Source of the DNA: Bacillota bacterium
GTDB taxonomy: Bacteria > Bacillota > Bacilli > Bacillales > Cytobacillaceae
Direction: 5' to 3'
Length of the DNA: 5,540 nt
Assembly: GCA_023389895.1 (NCBI GenBank)
Contig: JAEWDX010000367.1
Coordinates: forward strand, 1 to 5,540
Below the pieces are notes generated by a model that saw nothing but the letters and a program-made list of their open reading frames with translations, did not search any database and was not told where the DNA came from. The stretch's first letter is position 1. Each line of letters starts with the position of its first letter. Below are positions 1 through 4,935 of the stretch, in pieces. A program made the translations under genes and the position numbers.

Positions 1-42
1 TGAAAACGTGGTAAAAGCATCCTTATTTGACGTGATGACCTG

Positions 43-81
43 TCGAAAAAAAATCGGCTATATCTAAAGAAGTTTTTTCGA
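43..81. repeat. 9-bp inverted repeat upstream of the MFS gene
   Basis: TCGAAAAAA at 43-51 is the exact reverse complement of TTTTTTCGA at 73-81, with a 21-base loop. No long T-tract follows and no gene clearly ends just before it. A 21-codon open stretch in frame 2 ends with TAA at 65-67 and could be the tail of a gene outside the window. Function is unknown; a regulator site, a weak terminator or chance are all possible. The rest of 1-204 shows no convincing promoter. Confidence 0.3.
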
Positions 82-204
82 GACGGGTTTCGGTCAATGT
101 ATAACGTCAGAATACGAAAAGTGGTAAATAGTAATGGAAAAACCACCTCTCACTCCTAAAACAAGGACTAATGATCCAGTGCCAGCCGTGGGAGGCAATC
201 TTTA

Positions 205-1620
205 ATGGAGGAAACAAATATGAATAACGAGATAAAGGCGCGCTCGCCGCAAAACACACGTGTTGCATTCACCATTTTGGCACTCGTGCAAGCGACCCTG
301 ATTTTTACTATCACTCTAATAATCGTCCCTTTACCAAAGATTGCAAATGAGTTTGGACTAAGCTCCTCGGACTTGCTGCTGTTGCAGGTTTCTTATGGCT
401 TGCCTTTCAGCGGCCTATTGATGTTTGGCGGGCGGCTCGCAGATCGATATCACGGACGGCAGATGATGGTAACAGGTCTGCTCATTTTTGGAGCGGCTTC
501 CGTTATTGCCGCATTTGCTCCGAACTTCACAGTGCTAATCAGCATGCGCTTCTTGCAAGGCGTCGGCGCGGCGCTTACAGCACCTGCCCTCATGGCGATA
601 CTCCGTACGCTGTTTCCCAATCCGGCGGACTTCGGCAGGGCGATGGCGGTTTGGGGCGGAGTTCCGTTTCTTGGCTCGATTATTGGATTTATTTTGTCGG
701 GCGTCATCACGAATTGGGTATCGTGGCGATGGATGTTTGTCGTTCCGATTATGATCACAGCCATTGCCCTTGCAGTTGCACACTCGTTGCTGCCGGCAAG
801 CGATAAAAGGACTTCCGCCAACCGGCCAGGTCTCGATCCGCTTGGAGCGGTGCTCGCTACTTTGGGCATCTCCCTGGGGAGTTATGGTTTGATTGCGAGC
901 GGAGACTATTCGTGGTCTTCCTCCTCCGTATACGGTCCGTTTATCATCGGCATCGTGTTGTTGATCATCTTCCTGATTGTAGAACGTAAGGTACGCGACC
1001 CGCTGCTTCCGCCTGGGTTTATTATGGAGCCTCGTCGGCTTACCGGGCTCGTTGGCATATCCCTGGCTGCGGCCGCCTCAACGGTGATTGAATACGTTCT
1101 TACTCTCTACTTGCAGCAGATTCGAGGATGGTCATCCTTGGCCACAGCCGTCTCCTTTCTGCCTTTCGCTGTCACCATGATTGTTGTGAATCAGATTGCC
1201 TCCCCGCTAATCACCCGGTTCGGTGCGGGGCGTGTCTTGACTTTGGGAGGGCTTATCTCGGCTGTTGGGCTAGGCGTTCTTGCCTTGCTTAGCCACGATG
1301 CGGCTTATGCGGTCGTCCTTTTGCCCGGTCAGATTCTTCTCGCGGCGGGTATCTCGTTCGTCCTGTCCGGATCGGCGGTGCAGTCGGTGGCGAATGTTCC
1401 GCAGCATCAAGCAGGGCTTGCTGGCGGTGTGATGAATACTGCCATGGAGTTGGGGCCGACGGTAGGATTTACGGTATTTATGGCAGTGGCAGCTACACGG
1501 CCCGATGCGACGGAGGGTTATGCTTGGGCGTTCGGAACTGCGGGTGTCGTGTTTGTGTTGCTTGCGCTCGTAGCAAGCACGCTGCTGTCCCGGAAGTCTG
1601 CTGGTGTAAATTTAAAATAA
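205..1620 (+). CDS. MFS transporter, DHA2-type (EmrB/QacA-like) multidrug exporter
   Basis: Inner-membrane proton-coupled exporter of the DHA2 branch (14 helices), probably expelling a drug or toxic metabolite; the substrate cannot be read from sequence. The 471 residues fit the family. About 14 hydrophobic segments run from residue 20 to 462. The loop after helix 2 carries motif A, GGRLADRYHGR (75-85). Motif B is R115 with Q118-G119-V-G121. WRWMF at 174-178 is typical after helix 5. Motif C is degenerate: GSIIGF (157-162) replaces the usual GP..GG. Two starts have good Shine-Dalgarno sites: ATG 205 (GGGAGG at 190-195, 9-base spacer) and ATG 220 (GGAGG at 207-211, 8-base spacer; 466 residues). 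The choice is open. No partner gene or local regulator is visible. From about 400 onward the gene is much GC-richer (over 60% in places) than all neighbours, suggesting acquisition from a higher-GC bacillus such as Paenibacillus or Brevibacillus. Confidence 0.93.
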   Translation: MEETNMNNEIKARSPQNTRVAFTILALVQATLIFTITLIIVPLPKIANEFGLSSSDLLLLQVSYGLPFSGLLMFGGRLADRYHGRQMMVTGLLIFGAASVIAAFAPNFTVLISMRFLQGVGAALTAPALMAILRTLFPNPADFGRAMAVWGGVPFLGSIIGFILSGVITNWVSWRWMFVVPIMITAIALAVAHSLLPASDKRTSANRPGLDPLGAVLATLGISLGSYGLIASGDYSWSSSSVYGPFIIGIVLLIIFLIVERKVRDPLLPPGFIMEPRRLTGLVGISLAAAASTVIEYVLTLYLQQIRGWSSLATAVSFLPFAVTMIVVNQIASPLITRFGAGRVLTLGGLISAVGLGVLALLSHDAAYAVVLLPGQILLAAGISFVLSGSAVQSVANVPQHQAGLAGGVMNTAMELGPTVGFTVFMAVAATRPDATEGYAWAFGTAGVVFVLLALVASTLLSRKSAGVNLK

Positions 1621-1656
1621 AGTCGTACTGTTTATAAAAAAGTTGCATCGTTTTGC

Positions 1657-1683
1657 CCCTTTAGATATGTTTTGTCTAGAGGG
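1657..1683 (+). terminator. Hairpin just downstream of the MFS gene, possible weak terminator
   Basis: CCCTTTAGA (1657-1665) pairs with TCTAGAGGG (1675-1683), nine pairs including one G-U, with a 9-base loop. It lies 36 bases after the MFS stop. Only three T follow, so termination would be weak. It may work together with the stronger hairpin at 1707-1741. Confidence 0.4.
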
Positions 1684-1706
1684 TTTCTGTGCTCTTTCAT
1701 TATGTT

Positions 1707-1741
1707 AAAGACGTGCTTCAGAAATATGTACGTCTTTTTTT
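1707..1741 (+). terminator. Intrinsic terminator after the MFS gene
   Basis: AAAGACGT (1707-1714) is the exact complement of ACGTCTTT (1730-1737). Two further inner pairs (G-U, then C-G) leave an 11-base loop. The T-run covers 1735-1741. It is placed to end the MFS transcript and insulate the next gene. Confidence 0.72.
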
Positions 1742-1838
1742 CGGTCCATTAAGTTATTAAAGGATTAAAAGGCATTTTGTCGAATAACATGGAGAAATAA
1801 CTATAGAGAATAGATGGAATTTATGAGGGGGAAGCTTT

Positions 1839-2508
1839 GTGACAAAAATTGCAATTACTTCAGATATCCACGTGAATAAAACGGCATTAGAAGTAGTTTT
1901 AAAAGACATTCGATTAAGAAAGATTGAAAGAATTTTTTGTTTCGGTGATTTAATCGGCAAAGGTCCCCGAGGATCTGAATGTATAGAACTCATCCAAAAG
2001 ACTGCGAACGAGTAGTTCGGAGCAACTGGGATGTATTTATTCAATCATCTACTGATAATGATTTTATACAGTGGTACAAAGATAGATTAACAGAAAACAA
2101 TTATCAGTATCTAGGTTCGTTACCATTTAATAGCGATCTTAAATTAAATGGACAATTAATAAGGTTTTCCTATACATTTCCAAGAAGTGAATTTGAACGT
2201 ATCTTGATTAGTCATCCAATTGAAAAGCGTTTATCTATGTTTGGGAATAGTGAAGTAACAAATTTAATCAATTACAATAAACTTCCTGATATTGTATTCT
2301 GTGTAACGTTGGGAGTGTCGGAAATTCACTTGACTTAACTTCAACTTCATATGCGATCCTAGATGGAACAGATTCAAACAATGCCATTCAATTTATTAGA
2401 GTAGTTGATGACAGGCAGTCTGAGCTTATGATTGCAGAAGAGTTGGGTTTGCCTCAAATAGATAAATATTATGATGAAATTATGTTAGCAAATTATCGAA
2501 ATGCTTAG
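1839..2508 (+). pseudogene. Broken metallophosphoesterase (calcineurin-like, Metallophos_2 type)
   Basis: Relic of a dinuclear-metal phosphoesterase. GTG 1839 has GAGGGGG (1825-1831) 7 bases upstream. The first piece carries the metal-binding SDIH (D9, H11) and FGD (D37) motifs, but its frame stops at TAG 2013-2015. Homologous sequence continues in another frame: CERVV then NWD (2024-2032), the subfamily's version of GNHD. Restoring one T near 2003 (ACTGCG to ACTTGCG) joins the pieces as IQKTCERVV. The middle piece, with SHP, runs to about 2303. There LPDIVFC jumps straight to NVGSVGNSLD in the third frame, so the stretch holding the catalytic GHTH motif is gone. The last frame ends at TAG 2506-2508. 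About 223 codons remain, roughly 20 short of the family norm. Losing both the frame and the metal ligands argues for a dead gene rather than a sequencing slip. Confidence 0.85.
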
Positions 2509-2536
2509 AGTCGTTTTTATTCAATAATAGGGCGCG

Positions 2537-2620
2537 ATTGTTGAGTAACTCAGGCAGAAAATGATCAAACTTTATTTCAAAACTACAATTATGCCCCTTG
2601 CTTAGTTTATTTACTGACAC
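2537..2620 (-). pseudogene. Relic of a YolD-like protein N-terminus
   Basis: Reading leftward from GTG 2620, with AGGAG on the minus strand (2630-2634) 9 bases upstream, the peptide begins VSVNKLSKGHN and continues with FE and then LPELL. This recalls YolD-like proteins, which often start with NKLTKGHN, then WESSRMMLPEH. Only about 28 codons look homologous. The open frame continues to a TAA at 2480-2482, but that part overlaps the tail of the metallophosphoesterase relic and cannot be original. YolD-like genes commonly lie directly downstream of UvrX-type polymerases, which matches the neighbouring relic at 2643-2792. The assignment rests on remembered family patterns, so it is tentative. 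Confidence 0.42.
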
Positions 2621-2642
2621 CTAAAATCACTCCTATTTATAA

Positions 2643-2792
2643 TTACCACCTATTTTTTTGCTCTTTCATTTGTTTGACTGCACTATTTATAGACGAGGCT
2701 CTATAAATAGCTGTACGTCCGTGTTTATCCAAAATCGTATCCAAAGCTGAGTTTAACTTCTCCCTATCCAAATAATTATCGAATAAATCAAT
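2643..2792 (-). pseudogene. C-terminal relic of a Y-family DNA polymerase (UvrX/ImpB-like)
   Basis: The minus strand from 2792 to the TAA at 2643-2645 encodes 49 residues starting IDLFDNYLDREKL, then ALDTILDKHGRTAIYRASS. This matches the usual tail of Y-family error-prone polymerases (QL-LF, then an LD-I--KYG-TAI-RASS block). The final lysine-rich residues lack the common IGGH ending. Just upstream, TAA at 2793-2795 sits where the family usually has Gln, so CAA to TAA is likely. The same frame stays open for 17 more codons (LLQPADNY) before TGA at 2847-2849. The catalytic palm and finger domains are absent, so this fragment cannot be functional. The YolD-like relic downstream on the same strand supports the call. 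Confidence 0.55.
2683..2710. repeat. Perfect 11-bp inverted repeat inside the polymerase relic
   Basis: CTATTTATAGA (2683-2693) and TCTATAAATAG (2700-2710) are exact reverse complements around the 6-base loop CGAGGC. There is no T-tract on either strand, so it is not a standard terminator. It falls inside former coding sequence and may be chance or a protein-binding palindrome. Confidence 0.5.
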
Positions 2793-2963
2793 TTAATAAT
2801 TATCAGCAGGTTGTAAAAGAAAAACTTCTATAATCATTTCGTCAACTCAGAAATAGTTTCTCTTAAGACGAGCATGAACATATGAAATCATTATCTTGTT
2901 AATTTTACTTCAACTATAGTATCATCAACAATGTAATCAATTGAATAATAAAGGATGATTAGT
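2793..2963. other. Non-coding leader before the ArsR-rhodanese gene
   Basis: Apart from the possible 17-codon upstream extension of the polymerase relic (minus strand, 2796-2846), I see no gene here. It holds the likely promoter of the ArsR-rhodanese gene and the sequence AATTGAATA (2939-2947). That sequence is shared with the right arm of the operator at 4283-4318 and lies just ahead of the ribosome binding site. Confidence 0.4.
2896..2925 (+). promoter_or_regulatory. Possible sigma-A promoter of the ArsR-rhodanese gene
   Basis: TTGTTA (2896-2901) and TATCAT (2920-2925) match four and five of six consensus positions, with an 18-base spacer. The -10 box is about 40 bases ahead of the start codon. 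Such boxes are common by chance in AT-rich DNA, so the call is modest. Confidence 0.35.
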
Positions 2964-3632
2964 ATGGAAGAGCTCTTTTCAGCTGCAAAAAATTATACAG
3001 ATGAATTATATAAACAATTATCAAGAGTCGGAAAAAGTATATCCAGTGACAAGCGACTTGAGATATTAAATTTATTAATCCAGGGTCCAAAAACAGTTGA
3101 AAAGTTAGCGAAGGATTCAGGTATGAGTGTTGCAAATGTTTCCCGTCATCTTCAAATTTTGAACGACACAAGATTAGTTAAATTTACCAAAAAGGGAACA
3201 TACGCTTTCTATTCATTAGCTGATCCATCTGTTGCAGATTTTTTGTTTTCTCTATGGAAAATTGGGGAAAATCAACTTTCGGAAATCAATCGGATTAAAG
3301 ATGATTTTTTAGGTGGCTTAGGAGATTTATATACACTAACGATGGATGAAGTATACGAGAAAATAAGTAAGGGGAATATCACGCTTATAGACTTGCGCCC
3401 AAATGAGGAATATGAAACTACACATATAGAAGGTGCGGTCTCTATTCCAATGGAAAACTTGGATTCATATCTTCAAGAATTACCGAGAGATAAAGAAGTT
3501 ATAGCTTATTGTAGAGGTGAATTCTGTGCTTTTTCAGCTATAGCTGCACAAAAATTGAAGGATCAAGGGTTTACTGCATACCGTATGGCAGAAAGTATTT
3601 ATGAATGGCAGAAGTATCTTGAACAACATTAA
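2964..3632 (+). CDS. ArsR-family repressor fused to a rhodanese domain
   Basis: Cytoplasmic DNA-binding regulator, 222 residues. The start ATG 2964 is chosen because AAAGGA (2950-2955) lies 8 bases upstream; the in-frame ATG 2955 overlaps that site. Residues 1-110 form an ArsR winged helix: KRLEILNLL (30-38), the helix-turn-helix around TVEKLAKDSGMSVANVSRHLQIL (44-66), a wing near 72-82, then the conserved YSLAD (83-87). Residues about 128-221 form a rhodanese: LIDLRPNEEY (141-150), HIEGA (154-158), and the active loop C183-R-G-E-F-C188. The ArsR half contains no cysteine, so the classic metal or thiol sites of ArsR/BigR are missing. Sensing probably runs through persulfidation or a disulfide at C183/C188. 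This would make it a repressor of sulfur or redox genes; the arsR-dsrE-trxB operon downstream is the obvious candidate target. That target is inferred, not shown. Confidence 0.93.
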   Translation: MEELFSAAKNYTDELYKQLSRVGKSISSDKRLEILNLLIQGPKTVEKLAKDSGMSVANVSRHLQILNDTRLVKFTKKGTYAFYSLADPSVADFLFSLWKIGENQLSEINRIKDDFLGGLGDLYTLTMDEVYEKISKGNITLIDLRPNEEYETTHIEGAVSIPMENLDSYLQELPRDKEVIAYCRGEFCAFSAIAAQKLKDQGFTAYRMAESIYEWQKYLEQH

Positions 3633-3801
3633 TAATATCTCATGACTATTAGTTCCTGAACTTCCGTATGCTTTCAATTTGTATTTTATTTTTTTTACAA
3701 AAACCAATGATAATTGTATTCCAACTTGGGTAATACCGAGTCTTAGTACACCATTAAACTAAAGGGTTATTTTTCTAGCGACAAAATATTGCTTTATAAT
3801 G
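3633..3801. other. AT-rich stretch with no recognisable gene
   Basis: No coding signal is seen on either strand and no clear terminator follows the ArsR-rhodanese gene. TATAAT at 3795-3800 is a perfect -10 box, but the best -35 at the right distance (TTTCTA, 3772-3777) matches only three of six positions. ATTAAACTAA followed by TTATTTTTC (around 3753-3779) forms a poor palindrome. Confidence 0.4.
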
Positions 3802-3924
3802 TCAGTAAGATAGAAAAAGTGAATAAATAATGCTTTTACTGTTGTTCATATTGAAAAGACCAAATTTATAATACATTCCTTCATCGATGTGATTCATAAA
3901 ATGATCTACCTTTCTTACTGACAT
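3799..3924. repeat. 12-bp inverted repeat 126 bp apart end to end
   Basis: ATGTCAGTAAGA (3799-3810) is the exact reverse complement of TCTTACTGACAT (3913-3924). The repeats bracket the second fragment of the minus-strand relic. The size would suit a very small mobile element, but no target-site duplication is evident. The left copy could also be a folded-back duplicate made when the relic was rearranged. Confidence 0.45.
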
Positions 3925-4142
3925 GAATTCATTATTAATAAATTTTTAAAGTTTATATTAAAACCTTTTGTACCGACCTTATATACTGAATTTTCTGGGT
4001 TTTCAAAAATGTTATGCATACCTACTTTTGCTGTTATGAATTTGATAAAGATAGCCAACTGGACATGGAAAAGTCCAAAATTGGCGCAATAATAGGTATA
4101 GGATAGATCTGAAATCCGCTTTTTCGAGTGGATAATTAACAA
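3802..4142 (-). pseudogene. Frameshifted minus-strand relic, possibly DUF5808-type
   Basis: Two minus-strand open stretches follow each other in different frames. The first runs from TTG 4142 to TAA 3915 and holds NPENSVYKVGTKGFNINF. The second covers 3921-3802 and holds DEGMYYKFGLFNMNNSK. Both loosely recall the DUF5808 pattern (W/Y-K-x-G-x-F-Y-x-N, then K-x-x-G-x-G-x-x-x-N-F) found in small membrane-associated proteins of Firmicutes. The TTG lacks a good ribosome binding site, so the true 5' end may be missing. The plus strand is also open at 3922-4092, with no start codon, which weakens the strand call. I do not firmly recognise this gene. Confidence 0.3.
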
Positions 4143-4179
4143 AAAGGCAACCGAATGGGCTCATTGGAGTTCCTTTTGT
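4139..4179. other. Imperfect hairpin upstream of the terminator
   Basis: ACAAAAAGG (4139-4147) pairs with CCTTTTGT (4172-4179) with one bulged A. Inside it, AATG (4153-4157 area) pairs with CATT around the loop GGCT, with short paired segments between. No T-run of note follows. Role unknown; it sits 10 bases before the strong terminator. Confidence 0.3.
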
Positions 4180-4189
4180 CTACAATCTG

Positions 4190-4215
4190 AACGCTGGATA
4201 AATTCCAGCGTTTTT
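4190..4215 (+). terminator. Strong intrinsic terminator, plus-strand
   Basis: AACGCTGGA (4190-4198) pairs perfectly with TCCAGCGTT (4204-4212) around a 5-base loop, followed by T through 4215. The T-run exists only on the plus strand. No intact plus-strand gene ends near it; the closest is the ArsR-rhodanese gene, whose stop is 558 bases upstream. It therefore either ends a lost gene or a long 3' UTR, and it separates the operon on the right from what lies to the left. Confidence 0.8.
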
Positions 4216-4255
4216 AAAGTTTTTATACATGCGTAATGGGGGTAATTTAAGCGTA

Positions 4256-4284
4256 TTGACAATTGGAGAAAAACATTTTATAAT
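4256..4284 (+). promoter_or_regulatory. Consensus sigma-A promoter
   Basis: TTGACA (4256-4261) and TATAAT (4279-4284) are both exact consensus boxes separated by the optimal 17 bases. Transcription should start near 4291 and run through the arsR and dsrE relics into trxB. A promoter this strong usually needs a repressor, and the palindrome at 4283-4318 starts inside its -10 box. Confidence 0.85.
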
Positions 4285-4318
4285 TCAAGTATTCAATAAA
4301 GTAATTGAATACTTGAAT
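4283..4318. promoter_or_regulatory. Palindromic operator overlapping the -10 box and start site
   Basis: ATTCAAGTATTCAAT (4283-4297) and ATTGAATACTTGAAT (4304-4318) are perfect reverse complements with a 6-base centre, AAAGTA. The palindrome covers the end of TATAAT and the expected start site, the classic place for an ArsR-type repressor to block transcription. TTGAATAC also occurs twice in tandem at 4306-4313 and in near copy just after. ArsR, SqrR and BigR operators are AT-rich palindromes with ATTC/GAAT-type half-sites, which fits. The adjacent arsR copy is dead, so the intact fusion regulator at 2964-3632 is the best candidate to bind here. Confidence 0.75.
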
Positions 4319-4325
4319 ACTTATT

Positions 4326-4584
4326 AGCAAAAGTCTTTCAAGTTCGAAAAGATTAGAATTACTCAATCTTTTATCACAAAGCCCAAAATTATTTAAGTGA
4401 ATAGCTAAGAATACCGGATGACAGTTGCCAATGTATCGCAACATTTACAAACTCTTCTCTTAATGCAAGGTTTCTTAATTCAAGAATCAAGGAAATTTTG
4501 TTATCTATGAACTAGCTGACTCGGCTGTTTCATAATTCATAAAAAACTAAGAAGATTAAAAATAAAATGGAGGAATTAAGATAA
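4326..4584 (+). pseudogene. Decayed stand-alone arsR paralogue
   Basis: Pieces align residue by residue with the intact ArsR-rhodanese protein. SKSLSSSKRLELLNLL (4326-4373) matches its residues 23-38. QSPKLFK, then TGA 4398-4400, then IAKNT matches QGPKTVEKLAKDS. After a lost base at 4416-4418 another frame gives MTVANVSQHLQTL, matching MSVANVSRHLQIL. A further shift near 4490-4506 gives YELADSAVS (intact: YSLADPSVA), then TAA 4533-4535. A last frame ends MEELR with TAA 4582-4584. At least three frameshifts and two stops make it non-functional. The ending shows it was an ordinary ArsR of about 110 residues without rhodanese. The N-terminal 22 codons and ribosome site are missing: the operator ends only 7 bases before the first homologous codon, implying a deletion that joined promoter to mid-gene. 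Confidence 0.85.
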
Positions 4585-4898
4585 AATTAGGAATTCCCTT
4601 AGAAACCAAATAACCAGAAGAAGTGTGGAATGCATTTCGTTTTGCTAACGCAAATTTAAAAAAGGAAGTTTTTTTAATGGAAGAAGCTGTTGAATGTTAA
4701 AATATATATCATCCAAAATATAAAGTTGTTGAAGAAATGAAAAAATATAAAGAACTAAATGGATCTTTATTATCATGTGGAACTTGTCTTAATTTAAGAG
4801 TGATGGATGAATTTTCAGCCTGCCCAATTTCAACAATGAATGACTGTGTGGAAACGGTAGAATTAGAATGGGCTGACAAAACAGTAACTTTTAAATAG
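4581..4898 (+). pseudogene. Broken DsrE-family sulfur-carrier gene
   Basis: One frame holds an almost complete DsrE/DsrF-like protein, small cytoplasmic sulfurtransferase-type carriers. It starts KLGIPLETK, has PEEVWNAFRFAN and FLMEEAVEC, then LLSCGTC (C66, C69, a CxxC pair), and ends ACPISTMNDC...VTFK with TAG 4896-4898. Three defects are visible. The codon at the start position, 4581, is ATA although GGAGG (4569-4573) is correctly placed 7 bases upstream. TAA interrupts codon 11 (4611-4613) and codon 40 (4698-4700); homologues usually have an acidic residue at both, so GAA to TAA is the simplest change. About four residues also seem lost between LKK and EVFL. The frame is otherwise intact, so decay is recent or slow. 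The product would have belonged to a sulfur-handling operon with arsR and trxB. Confidence 0.82.
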
Positions 4899-4935
4899 AG
4901 GACAGCGCATGGATTTTCAAATTGGAGGAATCAAC

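Noticed and set aside
27..64. TTGACG (27-32) with TATATC (59-64) as a promoter for the transporter
   Set aside because: The spacer is 26 bases, far from the 16-18 needed.
1..164. Minus-strand open stretch running off the left edge from a GTG near 160 with an AGGAG upstream
   Set aside because: The translation is rich in Arg and Phe, contains no recognisable motif and looks like random reading of T- and A-runs.
450..869. Long minus-strand open frames inside the MFS gene (450-869 and 535-783)
   Set aside because: They are antisense shadows of a GC-rich gene; the translations show no domain and the plus-strand frame has clear family motifs.
1757..2044. Minus-strand 95-codon frame over the metallophosphoesterase start
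   Set aside because: It is antisense to recognisable SDIH and FGD motifs and has no family resemblance.
1979..2338. A 119-residue plus-strand gene starting at ATG 1979
   Set aside because: It is the middle section of the broken metallophosphoesterase in a shifted frame; its first residues (MYRTHPKD) are out-of-frame sequence and its last ones (VTLGVSEIHLT) follow the deletion.
2959..3171. Minus-strand 70-codon frame within the ArsR domain
   Set aside because: Antisense to a clear helix-turn-helix coding region.
3922..4092. Plus-strand 56-codon open stretch with several Trp and hydrophobic residues
   Set aside because: It has no start codon near its beginning and no ribosome site, and I recognise no family; the minus strand gives slightly better family-like motifs.
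4283..4328. The tandem TTGAATAC copies as a CRISPR or iteron array
   Set aside because: There are only two to three short copies, all explained by the palindromic operator.
4247..4444. Minus-strand 65-codon frame over the promoter and arsR relic
   Set aside because: It overlaps a consensus promoter, an operator palindrome and homologous arsR sequence on the plus strand.
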